NCBI GenBank assembly: GCA_011009095.1
Contig: VTPC01091237.1
Span: forward strand, 80,335 to 144,334
Origin: Ignelater luminosus
Taxonomy: Eukaryota; Arthropoda; Insecta; Coleoptera; Elateridae
Reading direction: 5' to 3'
DNA: 64,000 nt
Positions 46,524-57,469 of this stretch are shown piece after piece. The position numbers and the translations under genes are program-made. The notes beneath the pieces were generated by a model that ran no database searches, was not told where the DNA came from, and saw nothing but the letters and a program-made list of their open reading frames with translations. Position 1 is the first letter of the stretch. Each line of letters begins with the position of its first letter.

Positions 46524-47828
46524 AAGGGTTTTCCAATAAGAGGTGTTATTTTGAATAGCCCGCTATTTCGGTAGATGTCACTTTTGAAGCTATCATTTTT
46601 TGACATTTGACAAGTAGAAACTACGCCATTAATAAATATGGAACGATACACGCTTCAACAACGCATTGAAATTATTAAAATTCACTATAAAAATGGTGAA
46701 AATTTGGCAGAGACGGTTCGTAAAACTCGAACATTTTTGGGTCACCGTGAAGCACCTTGTCGGACCGCAATACAGAAATTGGTGAAAAAATTCGAGCTCT
46801 TGGGACAAGTTAGTGATGTGAAGAATAAAACCCGTGCACGTCGCTCAAGAACAGCCGAGAATATTGCTGTTGTAGCCGAAAGTGTTAAAGAAAACCCAGG
46901 TTTGTCCATTCCTCGTCGTTCTTTGGAATTAGCCATTCCACAAACGTCATTACACCGTATTTTGCATAAAGATTTGGGTCTTAAGGCTTATAAAGTCCAG
47001 TTAACACAAGAACTCAAGCCGGCCGATCATCAACAACGTCGTGTCTTTGCTGATTGGGTCGTTGAAATGCATGAAAATGATCCAGAATTCCATCGAAAAA
47101 TCATCTTGAGTGATGAGGCCCATTTCCACCTCGGTGGCTTCGTCAACAAGCAAAATTGTCGGATCTGGGGCTCAGAAAATCCAAGAGTTATTGTTGAAAA
47201 GTCTCTCTATCCTCAACGTGTGACTGTTTGGTGCGGTTTATGGTCCGGCGGAGTCATTGGACCTTACTTTTTCGAAAATGAGGCTGGAGCAACAGTTACG
47301 GTGACTGGATTGCGCTATCGAGAGATGATTAACGATTTTTTATGGCCGGAATTGGATGGTATTGATCTGGACAACGTTTACTTTCAACAAGACGGCGCTA
47401 CGTGCCACACAAGCAACGAAACCATTGATCTTTTACGGAAAAAGTTTCCGGACCGTGTTATCTCTCGAAGAGGTGATCACAATTGGCCACCGAGATCTTG
47501 TGATTTAACACCTTGCGACTTCTTTCTTTGGGGCCACGTGAAAGAGAAGGTCTACGCCAACAGCCCAGCGTCGATTCAAGACCTCAAAGATGGAATTCGT
47601 GAGGCTATCGAGGACATAGGGCAGCCACTTTGCGATTTGGTTATGGAAAATTTCATGAAAAGGATATTGTCCTGTAAGCGTGGTCGTGGTGGTCATTTGC
47701 CTGATGTTATTTTCCACTATTAACGGCATACCTTCCTCTTTATAATGAAATAAACATCCGATCATTTATATTAAAAAATGGCACTTTTCTTTGAATATCA
47801 AAATAACACCTCTTATTGGAAAACCCTT
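46524..47828 (+). mobile_element. intact DD41D mariner-family element, 1,305 bp
   Basis: Perfect 31-bp inverted repeats beginning AAGGGTTTTCCAATAAGAGG bound the element, flanked by TA at 46522-46523 and 47829-47830. A single uninterrupted transposase ORF fills the interior. This is the best-preserved mobile element in the window, and one of only two with a fully open transposase. Confidence 0.95.
46638..47723 (+). CDS. DD41D mariner-type transposase, intact (361 aa)
   Basis: The protein starts MERYTLQQRIEIIKIHYKNG, a helix-turn-helix DNA-binding domain, followed by a second one (about 70-125: LSIPRRSLELAIPQTSLHRI). The DDE/D catalytic core has IILSDEAHFHL with D159, YFQQDGATCHTS with D252, and SCDLTPCDFFLWGH with D294; 41 residues separate the last two, so DD41D (rosa-like clade in my recollection). 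A basic stretch (KNKTRARRSR, 63-72) could act as nuclear localisation signal. It would cut at the AAGGGTTTT ends and reinsert at TA. The start codon lies 114 bases inside the left end. No stop, frameshift or lost catalytic residue is seen, so it may be or recently have been active. Confidence 0.95.
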   Translation: MERYTLQQRIEIIKIHYKNGENLAETVRKTRTFLGHREAPCRTAIQKLVKKFELLGQVSDVKNKTRARRSRTAENIAVVAESVKENPGLSIPRRSLELAIPQTSLHRILHKDLGLKAYKVQLTQELKPADHQQRRVFADWVVEMHENDPEFHRKIILSDEAHFHLGGFVNKQNCRIWGSENPRVIVEKSLYPQRVTVWCGLWSGGVIGPYFFENEAGATVTVTGLRYREMINDFLWPELDGIDLDNVYFQQDGATCHTSNETIDLLRKKFPDRVISRRGDHNWPPRSCDLTPCDFFLWGHVKEKVYANSPASIQDLKDGIREAIEDIGQPLCDLVMENFMKRILSCKRGRGGHLPDVIFHY

Positions 47829-48548
47829 TATTATACTAAACTAATTCACTTCGATACCTAGCACATGTTTTCAAGATGTTAAAAAAGTTAGGGACTTTAA
47901 ATTGGATTCTGCACGGTAAAAAGTAATTGGTTGATTCAAACAAAATCTGTTTGGCTCAATTTAAAAAAAGTGTCATATATCCCAAGCAAATATTTTGTTG
48001 TGCTGAATAGAAATTTGTCTTAGCTTTAATAAAACCAAACAGTACTTCGTAAAACTAAGAAATATCTATTAAATAATTAATCAAAAGGTGAGATTGGCTC
48101 AACACAATATTTTGTAGATGCTGCAGTAATTGGTTCAACAAAATATTTTGTTGAAAAAAATAAATCAGTGTTTCAAATAATAATTATATTGTGTTGCTCT
48201 GCTGTTAACTGTTATTGACTTAATTATAAGTTTGTTGAATTAACATATTATTTACTTTTAACTAAACTCATTAAAGGTTTATGAATTTATAATGATTTAA
48301 GCCATCTTGCCAAAAACAATATATAAACAAAAATAACAAAACTGCAATAATTTGCAATTTTTAAAAATAGTCCCCAAAAGTAATAAAATAAAATATAAGA
48401 CTTTGATAGACTGATGGACGGTTTAACAAAAATATTTTGTTGAAGCAATTCTTTTATCTTGTAAAACAAATTATGCATTGATTTAATGCAGAAAGTGGTA
48501 AAATTAAGATTTACATTCTTTAATATCAATATTTGACTACATCACAAC

Positions 48549-48759
48549 CAGTGATGGGTAAAATACAATAATATTTTATCGAGATACAGATATAGATAAA
48601 TAAATGTTTGTTGTATCTAGTAACAGATACAAGATACATTTTCATAATTATATCTAGATTCAGATGCAAGATGTAATTATCGTATCTAGATACATTATCT
48701 AGATACAAAGTATCTAGACATGATAATTACATATTGTATCTAGATAATACCCATCACTG
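48549..48759. mobile_element. hAT MITE, 211 bp, with 8-bp duplication
   Basis: Ends CAGTGATGGGT and ACCCATCACTG are perfect inverted repeats of hAT type. ATCACAAC flanks both sides (48541-48548 and 48760-48767), an exact 8-bp target duplication. The interior is made of TATCTAGATA-type palindromes. Confidence 0.88.
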
Positions 48760-49029
48760 ATCACAACAAGTAACAGATACAAGATACATTTTCATAATTA
48801 TATCTAGATTCAGATGCAAGATGTAATTATCGTATCTAGATATATTATCTAGATACTTTATATCTAGATATGATAATTACATCTTGTATGTAGATAATAC
48901 CCATCACTGATCACAACAAGTAACATATCCAAGATACATTTTCATAATTATATCTAGATTCAGATTCAAGATATGATTATCGTATCTAGATACAGTATCT
49001 AGATAATACCCATCACTGATCACAACAAG
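48619..49029. repeat. tandem copies (150-bp period) of the MITE right half plus flank
   Basis: The segment from TAACAGATACAAGATACA through the right MITE end, the ATCACAAC duplication and AAG is repeated with starts at 48621, 48771 and 48921 and a partial start at about 49030. Periods are 150, 150 and about 109 bases. So the array arose after MITE insertion by unequal exchange or replication slippage. Confidence 0.85.
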
Positions 49030-49559
49030 TAACAGATCCAGATGAACTCATATTTTGTATTAAAATCTCAAAAATATTTTATTGGATTCACATCAACCAT
49101 ATTTTAAATTCAGAATATTTTTATTCACAACAACAACGTTGCATTTGAAACAACCAAGAAATATTGACAAAATTTATTTTTTTAATATAACAAAACTGTT
49201 TTTACCGTGTGGCACTAAAAAGTTTCCGAAAAACAGTTTACTTTAAAACTGGAACACTTTAGGATACCTACAACAGTTTGTTCATGTATTAGTAGTGTTC
49301 ACAATTAAAAAGAAATCATATATTTAACAATTCATGAAAAATTTAAAATATCTTTATTGCACCTATACATTCACATATACAACATCTTCTATACTATACA
49401 ATTATAAGTACATAATATTTACAACTTAAATTTAATAAATCTTAGGTAATAATTAGCATAAAAGACTACATCATGTTTGTTACAATAGTTTGGAATAATG
49501 GTACGAAGCTGCTGTTACATACACCAATCGTGTCATTTTGCCGCTTTTATAATTAGCTA

Positions 49560-51121
49560 TTAAATCACGTAAATAGTCGAATCGTCCCATTTGCATTTTG
49601 GATTACTGATTTTGACCGCTAAGTGTACACTGTTCATTTTTATATACGTATCTGTCTGAAATTGCTTAATTGTTTCTATGAATTGGAATATGTTAGGATG
49701 GGGACTGTAAAAACTTTTATTCAACCTAGCATGGAAAGATTCGCGACAATTAGTTGTTCTTTGTAACGTAGCAGAAGCACACGCCCATATTTTTGGAGGG
49801 AAGCGTGAATCCTCTTCGATATAGTTTTCTACGAGGTAATTCAGAAAAGATGTTAGTTTGTCATTTTCTATCTGCATTGGTGCGAAATCAAAGGCAAAGC
49901 AGTCCCCTACGTTATGTGGTTCAAGGAATATCAATCCAAATATCCAGTGTAAAAAGTTACCGACATTGGATTCAGGATTTTTGTAGTCGCAGACAAGGCC
50001 CAACTGCTGAATTTTCCTCATCCACAACTGGGATAAGTGAAATCTGCAGCCAATTAATTTTGTATTAGGCCATATGCTAGTAATAGCCGAATGGATCGAT
50101 TCTTCGAAATCAGCCACTACTTCGTTAGGTGAAAATCGAAGCCCCAATTCCGAACAACGTTGTTCGATTATTTGAAACGCAATCAAGTTGGATACTCGAT
50201 TTTTGTTTGGAAGCAAGCAGAACACTAAAGGAACGTAATGACCATTCTTCATTCCATGAATACTGAACATTTGCAAGAAAAACTTGGGAGCATAATTGAA
50301 TGTTCCATCAACAAAAATGGTTTCGCAAGTACACAAAAACTTGATATTATTGACGCAAGATAATATTATGATATTGCTGTCAAAATCATTTGCTAAAACG
50401 AAACGCTCATTTTTAGAAGTTTTTATAATTAAATTCTCAACAATATTCTGAGTTTCTACGATAGTTTTAGGCAATGGTGGTAGCGCTGATCGCCGATTAT
50501 AATACATACATTTACGTATGTTACGTAAGTCGTCGCAATTAATCGTCTCCAAATCACTAGGGAATGACTTACTTAATTCTCGGTGTATTATCTGAGCTGG
50601 CCTTTCGCAGATATCAACGGCTTTTCGTTTTATACTATTCGATATCGTTTGCCGTTGTAAAGTCTCACTGGATGCATGGTTATGGTTTATTTCTTTCTCT
50701 AAAAACAAATAATATTTATTATGAGAAACTCATAAATATAATGATAGAAATTGCTATAAAAATCCAAACAACTCGAACCTTTTTATAGTATTATTATGCT
50801 ACTCAGATAACTTATTTTTAAAAGTTGGAATGAATCTTTCTTTCAAATCGATGATAACTTAAACGTACTTAGGTTAAGAATACAACAACGTTTAGTAGTT
50901 TCAACTTTTGAGAAATGTATATATTAAATTAGAAAAAAAGAATTAGTAATCTCATTACAAAACACTGTACCTCTTTCATCAGTATATAACTTTGACGAAC
51001 AATATTTGTTGGTGCATCTCCATTTAATGCCGCGTTCCACTTTTCCTACATTTCGAAATTTAAAACTCTCGTAAACCACAAAAATCTTTCCGCGCTGACT
51101 TAACATATTTTCCAACTCCAT
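49560..51121 (-). CDS. FLYWCH zinc finger-MULE transposase, two exons, intact (about 429 aa)
   Basis: Exon 1 (51121-50971) gives MELENMLSQRGKIFVVYESF and the first half of a FLYWCH finger (W-R-C and Y-C-S). A 272-bp intron (donor GTACAG, acceptor TTTTTAG) joins it in phase 1 to exon 2 (50698-49560), which supplies the finger's histidines (EINHNH). A MULE domain follows: FVDGTF (first catalytic aspartate, about residue 181), HGMKNGHYVPLVFCLLPNK, EVVADFE (second, about 247), IGCRFHLSQ and, C-terminally, TTNCRESFHARLN, probably with the third acidic residue. The frame has no stop or shift. FLYWCH-MULE proteins are Mutator-like transposases widespread in insects. Its terminal repeats were not identified. 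A domesticated host gene is an alternative. Confidence 0.82.
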
Positions 51122-51374
51122 TTATTAGAATTAATTGTAACTATTCAATGAAACAGTATTATACTCGTACCTGTTCTGCTACTTTATGTTTTATAAGCAA
51201 AAATGCAGAATGCAAACACTTAATTATACAAAAACAATATTTAGATACTATTAAAAATAGCACAAAAATTAAAAATAAGTTTAAAATATGCAGGAAAAAA
51301 AATTAAACTTCCAGGTTTTAGGTCTTATTATACAAAGTATTGATTATAAAAAAAAAACAAAAAATGAATTGTTA

Positions 51375-52888
51375 TTAGAAACTTTGAACTCTAAAATGCT
51401 TAGCTATTATGCACTTTTCTAAATTCTCCATAAGCAAATTTCTTCTTTTATCAGTTAGGGTGTCTTTGTAAAGAGAAAATAGTCTTTCAATGTCAACACT
51501 AGTAATCGGTGCATATTTAAATTTTGCAAGTAACGATGGTTCCAAGTCGAAGTTATTGACTATTTCGCCTGATAAAATACTTGCAATGGTCTTTAATCTT
51601 GCTAAACCTTCGTTTTTAGCCAGCACATTCTCATATTTGGCAAATATTGTTTTTCCTACATCACCACGCACTTTTCCCAATTTTATTTTAATCTCTTGTA
51701 CAATCTGAATTGCTTCTGTTAGCTCACTTTCTTGTGTTTCAAGTTTGGTAATAGTTTTACAGATGTACTCGTAATTTGCTTTGATGAATGCAAGGTTTTA
51801 TTGTAGTTTCGGATTTTTTAAAATATTTTGGCAGTCTTTAACTGATTGGGCTGCATCTTTCGAAAATTCTAACAAAATTTCTTTGAAGCTGGTGAAGTTA
51901 ACTGCGTAATACACAGCCGCATCCAACCATGTTCCCCATCTAGTAATGACTGGTTGTGGTGGAAGCGAAATATTACGCAGTTTTTCTTTAAATCGTTGTA
52001 CCATCAATGGCGCTTTTAAAAAACACTTTTTCCCATTTTTAATTGACTTGTTAATTAGAGGAAATTCAGACCTCACAGTTTCTGCTACTCGGTTTAATCC
52101 GTGAGCTACGCAAGTAGAGTGTGTGAGATTACTATACAAAACTTTTAAATTAATACCTGCTTTTAGCATATATGCAGCCGCATCCGTCACCATTAACAGA
52201 ATTTTTTCAGTTGGGACTGCATTAGGAAGAAAAAAGTTTGCGAGTCCCTCGTTAATAAATCTTGTTGTGGTGCTGCTGTTGGTTGTATCTAGTTCTTTCA
52301 AATATATTAAAAATGTCCGATAATGAGACCAGCCACATACCTACCGCACTCATCGGTGGTTTCATCGACAGAAAATCAGATATAATGGTCTGCAATTATA
52401 TTTTTAATTTCATGAAAGACTGTTTTATAAACTGTATCTAAATAGTTTTTTCATAGAGTGCTTTCAGACGGTATCGATCTCTTACAATATGTTTCTAAGA
52501 ATTTTCGAAATGCAGAATTGTCTAATTTTCTGAAAGGAATATTTGCCGATATCAGAGTATTGCATAAATCAAAATAAAAAATTCTTTCTTCAGATCGAGT
52601 AGAAGATCCAGAGGCAACTACTTCTGAAATAGTTTGTTGTATCAGCTTATTTTCATTTTCCGCTCTTCGTACATTTTCCTTGTGAATAGCGGTCTTCGTA
52701 TGTTGTATTACATTATACTTTTTGTCGCACTGGATCTATTAAAACGAGCATTAAAGAACATTATATTTAAAATCTAATCTACTCCTTACCGTTTTAACAC
52801 ATACTCTGCAAAATAGTCTACTACCGTCCAGCCTTATTTCTGGTATATTTTTAATCCACTCTTCTACACTCGTTTTAACTTTCGGCAT
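51375..52888 (-). pseudogene. hAT transposase, CGGBP1-like, lightly damaged
   Basis: From 52888: MPKVKTSVEEWIKNIP, then a BED-type finger (LFCRVC ... HTKTAIHKENV) split by a probable intron of about 55 bases (near 52738-52790). FSVDETTDECGRYVAGLI (near 52385) holds the first catalytic aspartate. An open stretch 52301-51798 has LLMVTDAAAYMLKAG (second aspartate), LTHSTCVAHGLNRVAE and QPVITRWGTWLDAAVYYA. The C-terminal hAT dimerisation block, ITSVDIERLFSLYKDTLTDK, is at 51560-51480. Defects: TGA before FSVDE, a frameshift near 52325 and TAA at 51798. It ends next to the MULE start (51121), but the two are distinct elements. hAT termini were not located. Confidence 0.8.
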
Positions 52889-54619
52889 TGTAACACAGTC
52901 TTATTTTATTAAAAACAGAAGACAACACAAAAGATTAAGTTATAATACAATGAAACGAAACTTTTTCAGTCTACCAGCAACATTACATACACACACGATA
53001 CCAACACTTTAAGTAACCCAGTAAAACTGAAGCATTTGTCAAATAAATCTTAAAACCTATAAGAACTAACTGTTTTCACATCTTATCCTAGGGACAAAGA
53101 ACTGCCGGGACAATATGTGATGGCCCCGACAGGCTCCGGAACGGTGAGCGTCCAGATGGTATTCAATACATAACGGTAAATAATGATATTTTAAGAAATC
53201 CTTCAAAATATTGTCACGAAATTTACCGTAAAAACAAAATGTTTAAAAAAATAATGTAGACAATTGCTGCTAGAGAAAGAATTTATAGAAAGTATTTTGA
53301 AGAAACAGAAAATAAATATACTGTAGACAAGAAAAGTATAAGGATATTATGATTTTTTTTCTTGAGACTGACAAAAGATGCACAAAATAAGCATTATTCT
53401 AAAAAATAGCAAAAAGTTCCAAAAAAAGCAAAAAAAGCATTATGAAAATTAGTTAAATGATTCCTTTAATTGTGATTCTCACTTATTTCAATATCTTTTT
53501 ATTATTATTAATATCTAAAAAGCATTATTCCTATAAATCCGCACTCTAGTAATGAACAACGTTCTAAAATCGAATATAATTGTCATTATTTTTATAAATA
53601 AAAGAAAAGAAGAAAAAGTCTCGATATAAAAATAAAATTAATGATTCAAAAGATATAATCCAGAGACAATTATGTGATGTATAATAGATTGAAACTTTAA
53701 CTATGTTGTGAAAAGTGGGTTATGTTAAGAGAGACTGCTAGATGAGTAAAAAAGGAAAGAAGAAAAATAATTGAATTTTGGTTGATAAAATGATAAGAGG
53801 TACGACAAGTTTTCTTATATGTTTTTCAAAAAAGATAATTTAGAAAAAAAATGTTATAAAGCTGCTAACAAAATAATGTTATAAAAATGAGATTATAGAA
53901 TTGTTACGGTTTCAGTTTCGTCTAAAGCATTAGCGTCTAGAATTGTTGTCTAAGTCCTGCATTAGCAGAATAAATTTGTTTGAATTTAATTTTCTACAAA
54001 TTTTTATCAGGTGGTATTTTTAAGTCTCTTAAAAATCTTATCATTCTTTTCTTCGCTTTGGTTGTGAAATGAACTCGTTTACTGGTGGTTCCTGATAAAC
54101 ACTTGGTCTTTGATGAGTATATTAATTTTGAATAATTAAGAAGGTACAGGACCTTAGTGAAAATGATGAAAACATCATGAAATTTCAGGAGCAATAAAAA
54201 TATTTACAATATTTGTTGTCTGAAAATTTTAGCGACCTAGGGAACGTAGTTTTTTTATAAAAAAATATTAAAAATAGCCAATTTAACATTATAACAGCAT
54301 ATCAGACCCCACGCGTAGCTATAAATCAATACTGTTAGCTATGAAAAAATGATGACACTGCTCTGAAAAACTACATGTGCACAAAAAAAAGCTTTTTCGA
54401 AATTATTGAAACAAAAATTATGTCAAGGGTTTTTATTTATAAAAGTAATTAAATTTTAAAAACACTAATTTTTGAAAAGCAGTCAGCCATAGCTAATGTG
54501 GGTTATGTTGACGGCAACGGCGCAACGGCGGATTGAGAGGGAAATTCAAAATTCAAGTAGATCGTGTTTCAAAAAATAAATGTTAAAGTTTTTAAAAAAC
54601 TTTTATTATATATTATAAG
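52889..54619. other. AT-rich stretch with one exon-like segment
   Basis: At 53092-53142 a GC-rich open segment (DKELPGQYVMAPTGSGT in one frame) lies between an acceptor-like TTATCCTAG and a donor-like GTGAGC. It could be an orphan exon of a host gene or chance. The remainder shows nothing recognisable. Confidence 0.3.
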
Positions 54620-55425
54620 CAGGGCTCGGAATTATATGCACTAAAAACCTTTTAAGTATGCTACATATATGCTCTTTAAGACTTGAGAAATATGCATCAT
54701 CTTCCTTGACCTATGCTGAAAATATGCACTGAGAACTTCTTTAAAACTGATGTACGTATCTGCATAATACTTGTCGGCTGCCAGCCATGTACTCCGTCAA
54801 GTAACAATTGGCTCAGATGAATCGTCATCATTTGTTCCCCAGAATCAGGGGTTAAGCGTTGTCGGTGTTAATTTTGAGACACTCTGTATAAATTAAGACA
54901 AATAAAATAAAAAACGTGTGTGTTTAGAGTAATCAGCTTCGCATTCACAACATTTAATTACTGACGCCGATAAGGGGCGACTTGTCAAGTATGACATGTT
55001 ATGTCTGGTCCCAGATGTTTGCAATCCGGTGAATTTCAACCTGTTGTGAACAATGTTATTTTTAAATTGTCACAATAAATGTTTTAAATGTAGGTATTAA
55101 CGCTTTAATAAAATTTACTTTTAAAATCTAGTAAAATTGTGAATGAAATATTCATTATAAAATCTCATTTAATAATAAATGTTTTTTTTTCTTTACTTAC
55201 TTACTTAAAAGAGCGTCTGAAAAAATGAGAAGGCGGTTTTATATGCACTATAAATACCCAAAATCTAAGAAAAATGCACCAAAACTTAATTACTTGCATT
55301 ATATGCGCCAACCCTCATAACTTAGTAGAATTGTAACATTTTGCATGATCAGTAAAAATATCTTAACATGATGAGGCTGCATACCTGCACATAAAACGTG
55401 CAGTTGCATATAATTTCGGGCCCTA
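54620..55425 (-). mobile_element. non-autonomous hAT element, 806 bp, with 8-bp duplication
   Basis: The left end CAGGGCTCGGAATTATATGC and inverted right end AGGGCCCGAAATTATATGCA match, and ATTATAAG flanks both sides (54612-54619 and 55426-55433), an exact 8-bp hAT duplication. Inside, on the minus strand near 54835-54690, EPIVTRWSTWLAA-like residues and a YYADTYISFKE stretch identify a remnant of a CGGBP1-like hAT transposase. It appears to be an internally deleted derivative. Confidence 0.85.
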
Positions 55426-55745
55426 ATTATAAGACAACAAAATTAAATAATCAGTCGTAATAAATAAATTATTGCCCAATTTTTCTAATATTGCAAAAAT
55501 AATTAAACGTTTCATAAAATTGTAGTTTTTTTTTTCAAATAATTCAATAGGTTGGTGATAATTTTTTTTGACTTAGACACTCGAACTTTCTTTTTGCTTA
55601 TACATTTTTTCAGTGCCTCGTTTACCTTTCCAAAAATAACGTTATTTTCTTCGTTCATTTTTTATTGCTTTCAAGAATCTTGTTAAATAAATTTCACCTC
55701 TGCTTTATTAGTAAACATACACACACACTAACACAATTGAAGACG

Positions 55746-56015
55746 CAAGTGGATAAAGGATTCATGTAACATTTTTTTAAAAATTGAGATTTTTTGGTGA
55801 ATAAAGGTTTTATGTACCCAAAAATTTTTTGGGATCAGTTTCGTAGTTCTATTGTATAAAATTAAAAAGTTACGGGGTGATAAAGGATCTATGTTAATCT
55901 AATTTTAACAAAACTTAATGGATAAAAGATTTATGTACGCTTGATTTCTGATCATAGATCCCTTATTCACTAACATTTCAAATTATTGCTACATGAATCC
56001 TTTATCCATTGTAAA
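55746..56015. repeat. subterminal GATAAAGGATTTATGT repeat cluster
   Basis: Four forward copies (55749 GGATAAAGGATTCATGT, 55799 GAATAAAGGTTTTATGT, 55879 GATAAAGGATCTATGT, 55920 GATAAAAGATTTATGT) are followed by two inverted copies (near 55954 and 55993). One forward copy near 60298 and one inverted copy near 60487 occur at the right end. Such clusters are typical transposase-binding sites; that role is inferred. Confidence 0.72.
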
Positions 56016-56175
56016 TTAGTTAGAAACCTGTAAAAATATTAACAAAATGAACATAGCACCACAATGTTAGGTTGGAAATATATCAGTACTGATGGTTTTG
56101 TGCTCTACATTTTTATAGTTTTTACGCGGTAGAAAACTTAAATGTGTGCAGTGCAAGTAAAAAATAGTGCTAATA

Positions 56176-57468
56176 ACACATCGTTCAATAAGTCCCGAGA
56201 CTAACCCAGAGATGGTGCTATTAGTACCAAACTAGCCACGTTTCCCTAGAGTGCGAACCTTCACATGAAACGTGTACAACTTTCACGTCGATTGGACCAC
56301 AAACAGCAGAGTTATCGAGGTTAGAGTAAAGTCACTTTGTAATTTGTTTGAAAAATGGAACAAAGCGAGTTTCGCGTGTTGATAAAACATTGTTTTTTAA
56401 TGGGTAAAAACACCGTAGAAGCCCAGCAATGGCTTGAGAAACGTTACCCGGACTCCTCTCCATCCAAATCAACGATTTGTCGTTGGTATGCTGAGTTTAA
56501 ACGTGGTCGTACGGACACAAACGATGCGGAACGTTCGGGTAGGCCTTTGGAAGCCGTTACAGCGGAAAATGTGAGTGAAGTATTCAAAATCATAATGAAA
56601 AATCGCAAAGTAAAGGTCCGTGAGATTGCAGAAATGACACAGATATCATCTGGAAGCGTATTTACAATCCTTCATGAAAAATTGAGCATGAAAAAGGTTT
56701 TTTCCAAGTGGGTGCCGCGATTGCTTTCAATGGAACAAAAACAGCAACGAATCGACGATTCAGAGAGCTGTTTATCGCTATTTACTCGCAATAAAAAGGA
56801 TTTCCTGCGTCGATACGTGACCATGGATGAAACATGGATACATCATTTCACTCCGGAGTCGAATCGGCAATCATCTGAGTGACGCATGGCTGGCGAAAGC
56901 CGCCCAAAGCGTCCAAAAACGCAGCAATCTGCTGGCAAAGTCATGGCGTCTGTTTTTTGGGATACACATGGCGTCATTTTCATTGACTACCTGGAAAAAG
57001 GTAAATCGATCAACAGTGATTATTATATTGACCTGTTGGTACGTTTGAAAGAGGAGATCGCAGCAAAACGACCGCACACGAAGAAGAAAAAATCCTTTTT
57101 CAGCAAGACAATGCACCATGCCACAAGTCCATGAAAACAATGGCAAAAATCTACGAGTTGGGTTTTGATTTGCTTCCCCACCCCCCGTATTCGCCAGATT
57201 TAGCCCCCAGCGACTACTGGCTCTTTGCTGATCTCAAAAAAATGCTCCAGGGAAAAAAATTTGGCTCGAATGAGGAGGTCATTGCCGAAACTGAAGCCTA
57301 TTTTGAAGCAAAGGATAAATCCTTCTATAAACATGGTATAGAAATGTTGGAAAGGCGTTGGAAAGATTGTATCACTCTAAAAGGAGATTATATTGATGAA
57401 TAAAAATGATTTTTGAAAAAAAAAATGTTGTTTTCGTTGTTAGTCTCGGGACTTATTAAACGATGTGT
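56176..57468 (+). mobile_element. mariner (DD34D), 1,293 bp, nested at the start codon of Sola-like copy B
   Basis: Inverted repeats begin ACACATCGTTCAATAAGTCC and end with the complement at 57468. TA duplications lie at 56174-56175 and 57469-57470. The right TA overlaps the ATG (57470-57472) of the host transposase. Same length as the mariner in copy A, but clearly a different subfamily. Confidence 0.93.
56355..57403 (+). pseudogene. mariner transposase, one nonsense and one frameshift
   Basis: MEQSEFRVLIKHCFLMGKNT opens a standard mariner frame with RYVTMDETWIHHFTPES (first catalytic aspartate) intact. TGA at 56880-56882 replaces a tryptophan (SSEW in the relatives), a single G-to-A change. 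A second break is a one-base indel in an A-run near 57085-57092, after which FQQDNAPCHKSMKT (second aspartate) and YSPDLAPSDYW (third) continue to the natural end GDYIDE. Apart from these two lesions it is complete. Confidence 0.92.
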
Positions 57469-57469
57469 T

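Larger units (their letters stand above)
47912..49209. mobile_element. TIR element with CACGGTAAAAA ends
   Basis: CACGGTAAAAA at 47912 and its inverted copy ending at 49209 bound a non-coding block. Its left half has several CAAAATATTTTGTTG-like palindromic repeats (near 47985, 48102, 48135, 48425). The hAT MITE repeats at 48549-49029 are inserted in it. No target duplication was established, so this is a moderate-confidence call. Confidence 0.45.

Noticed and set aside
48549..49029. Regular repeats that could suggest a CRISPR-like array
   Set aside because: The units are contiguous tandem copies of a MITE with its target duplication, with no unique spacers.
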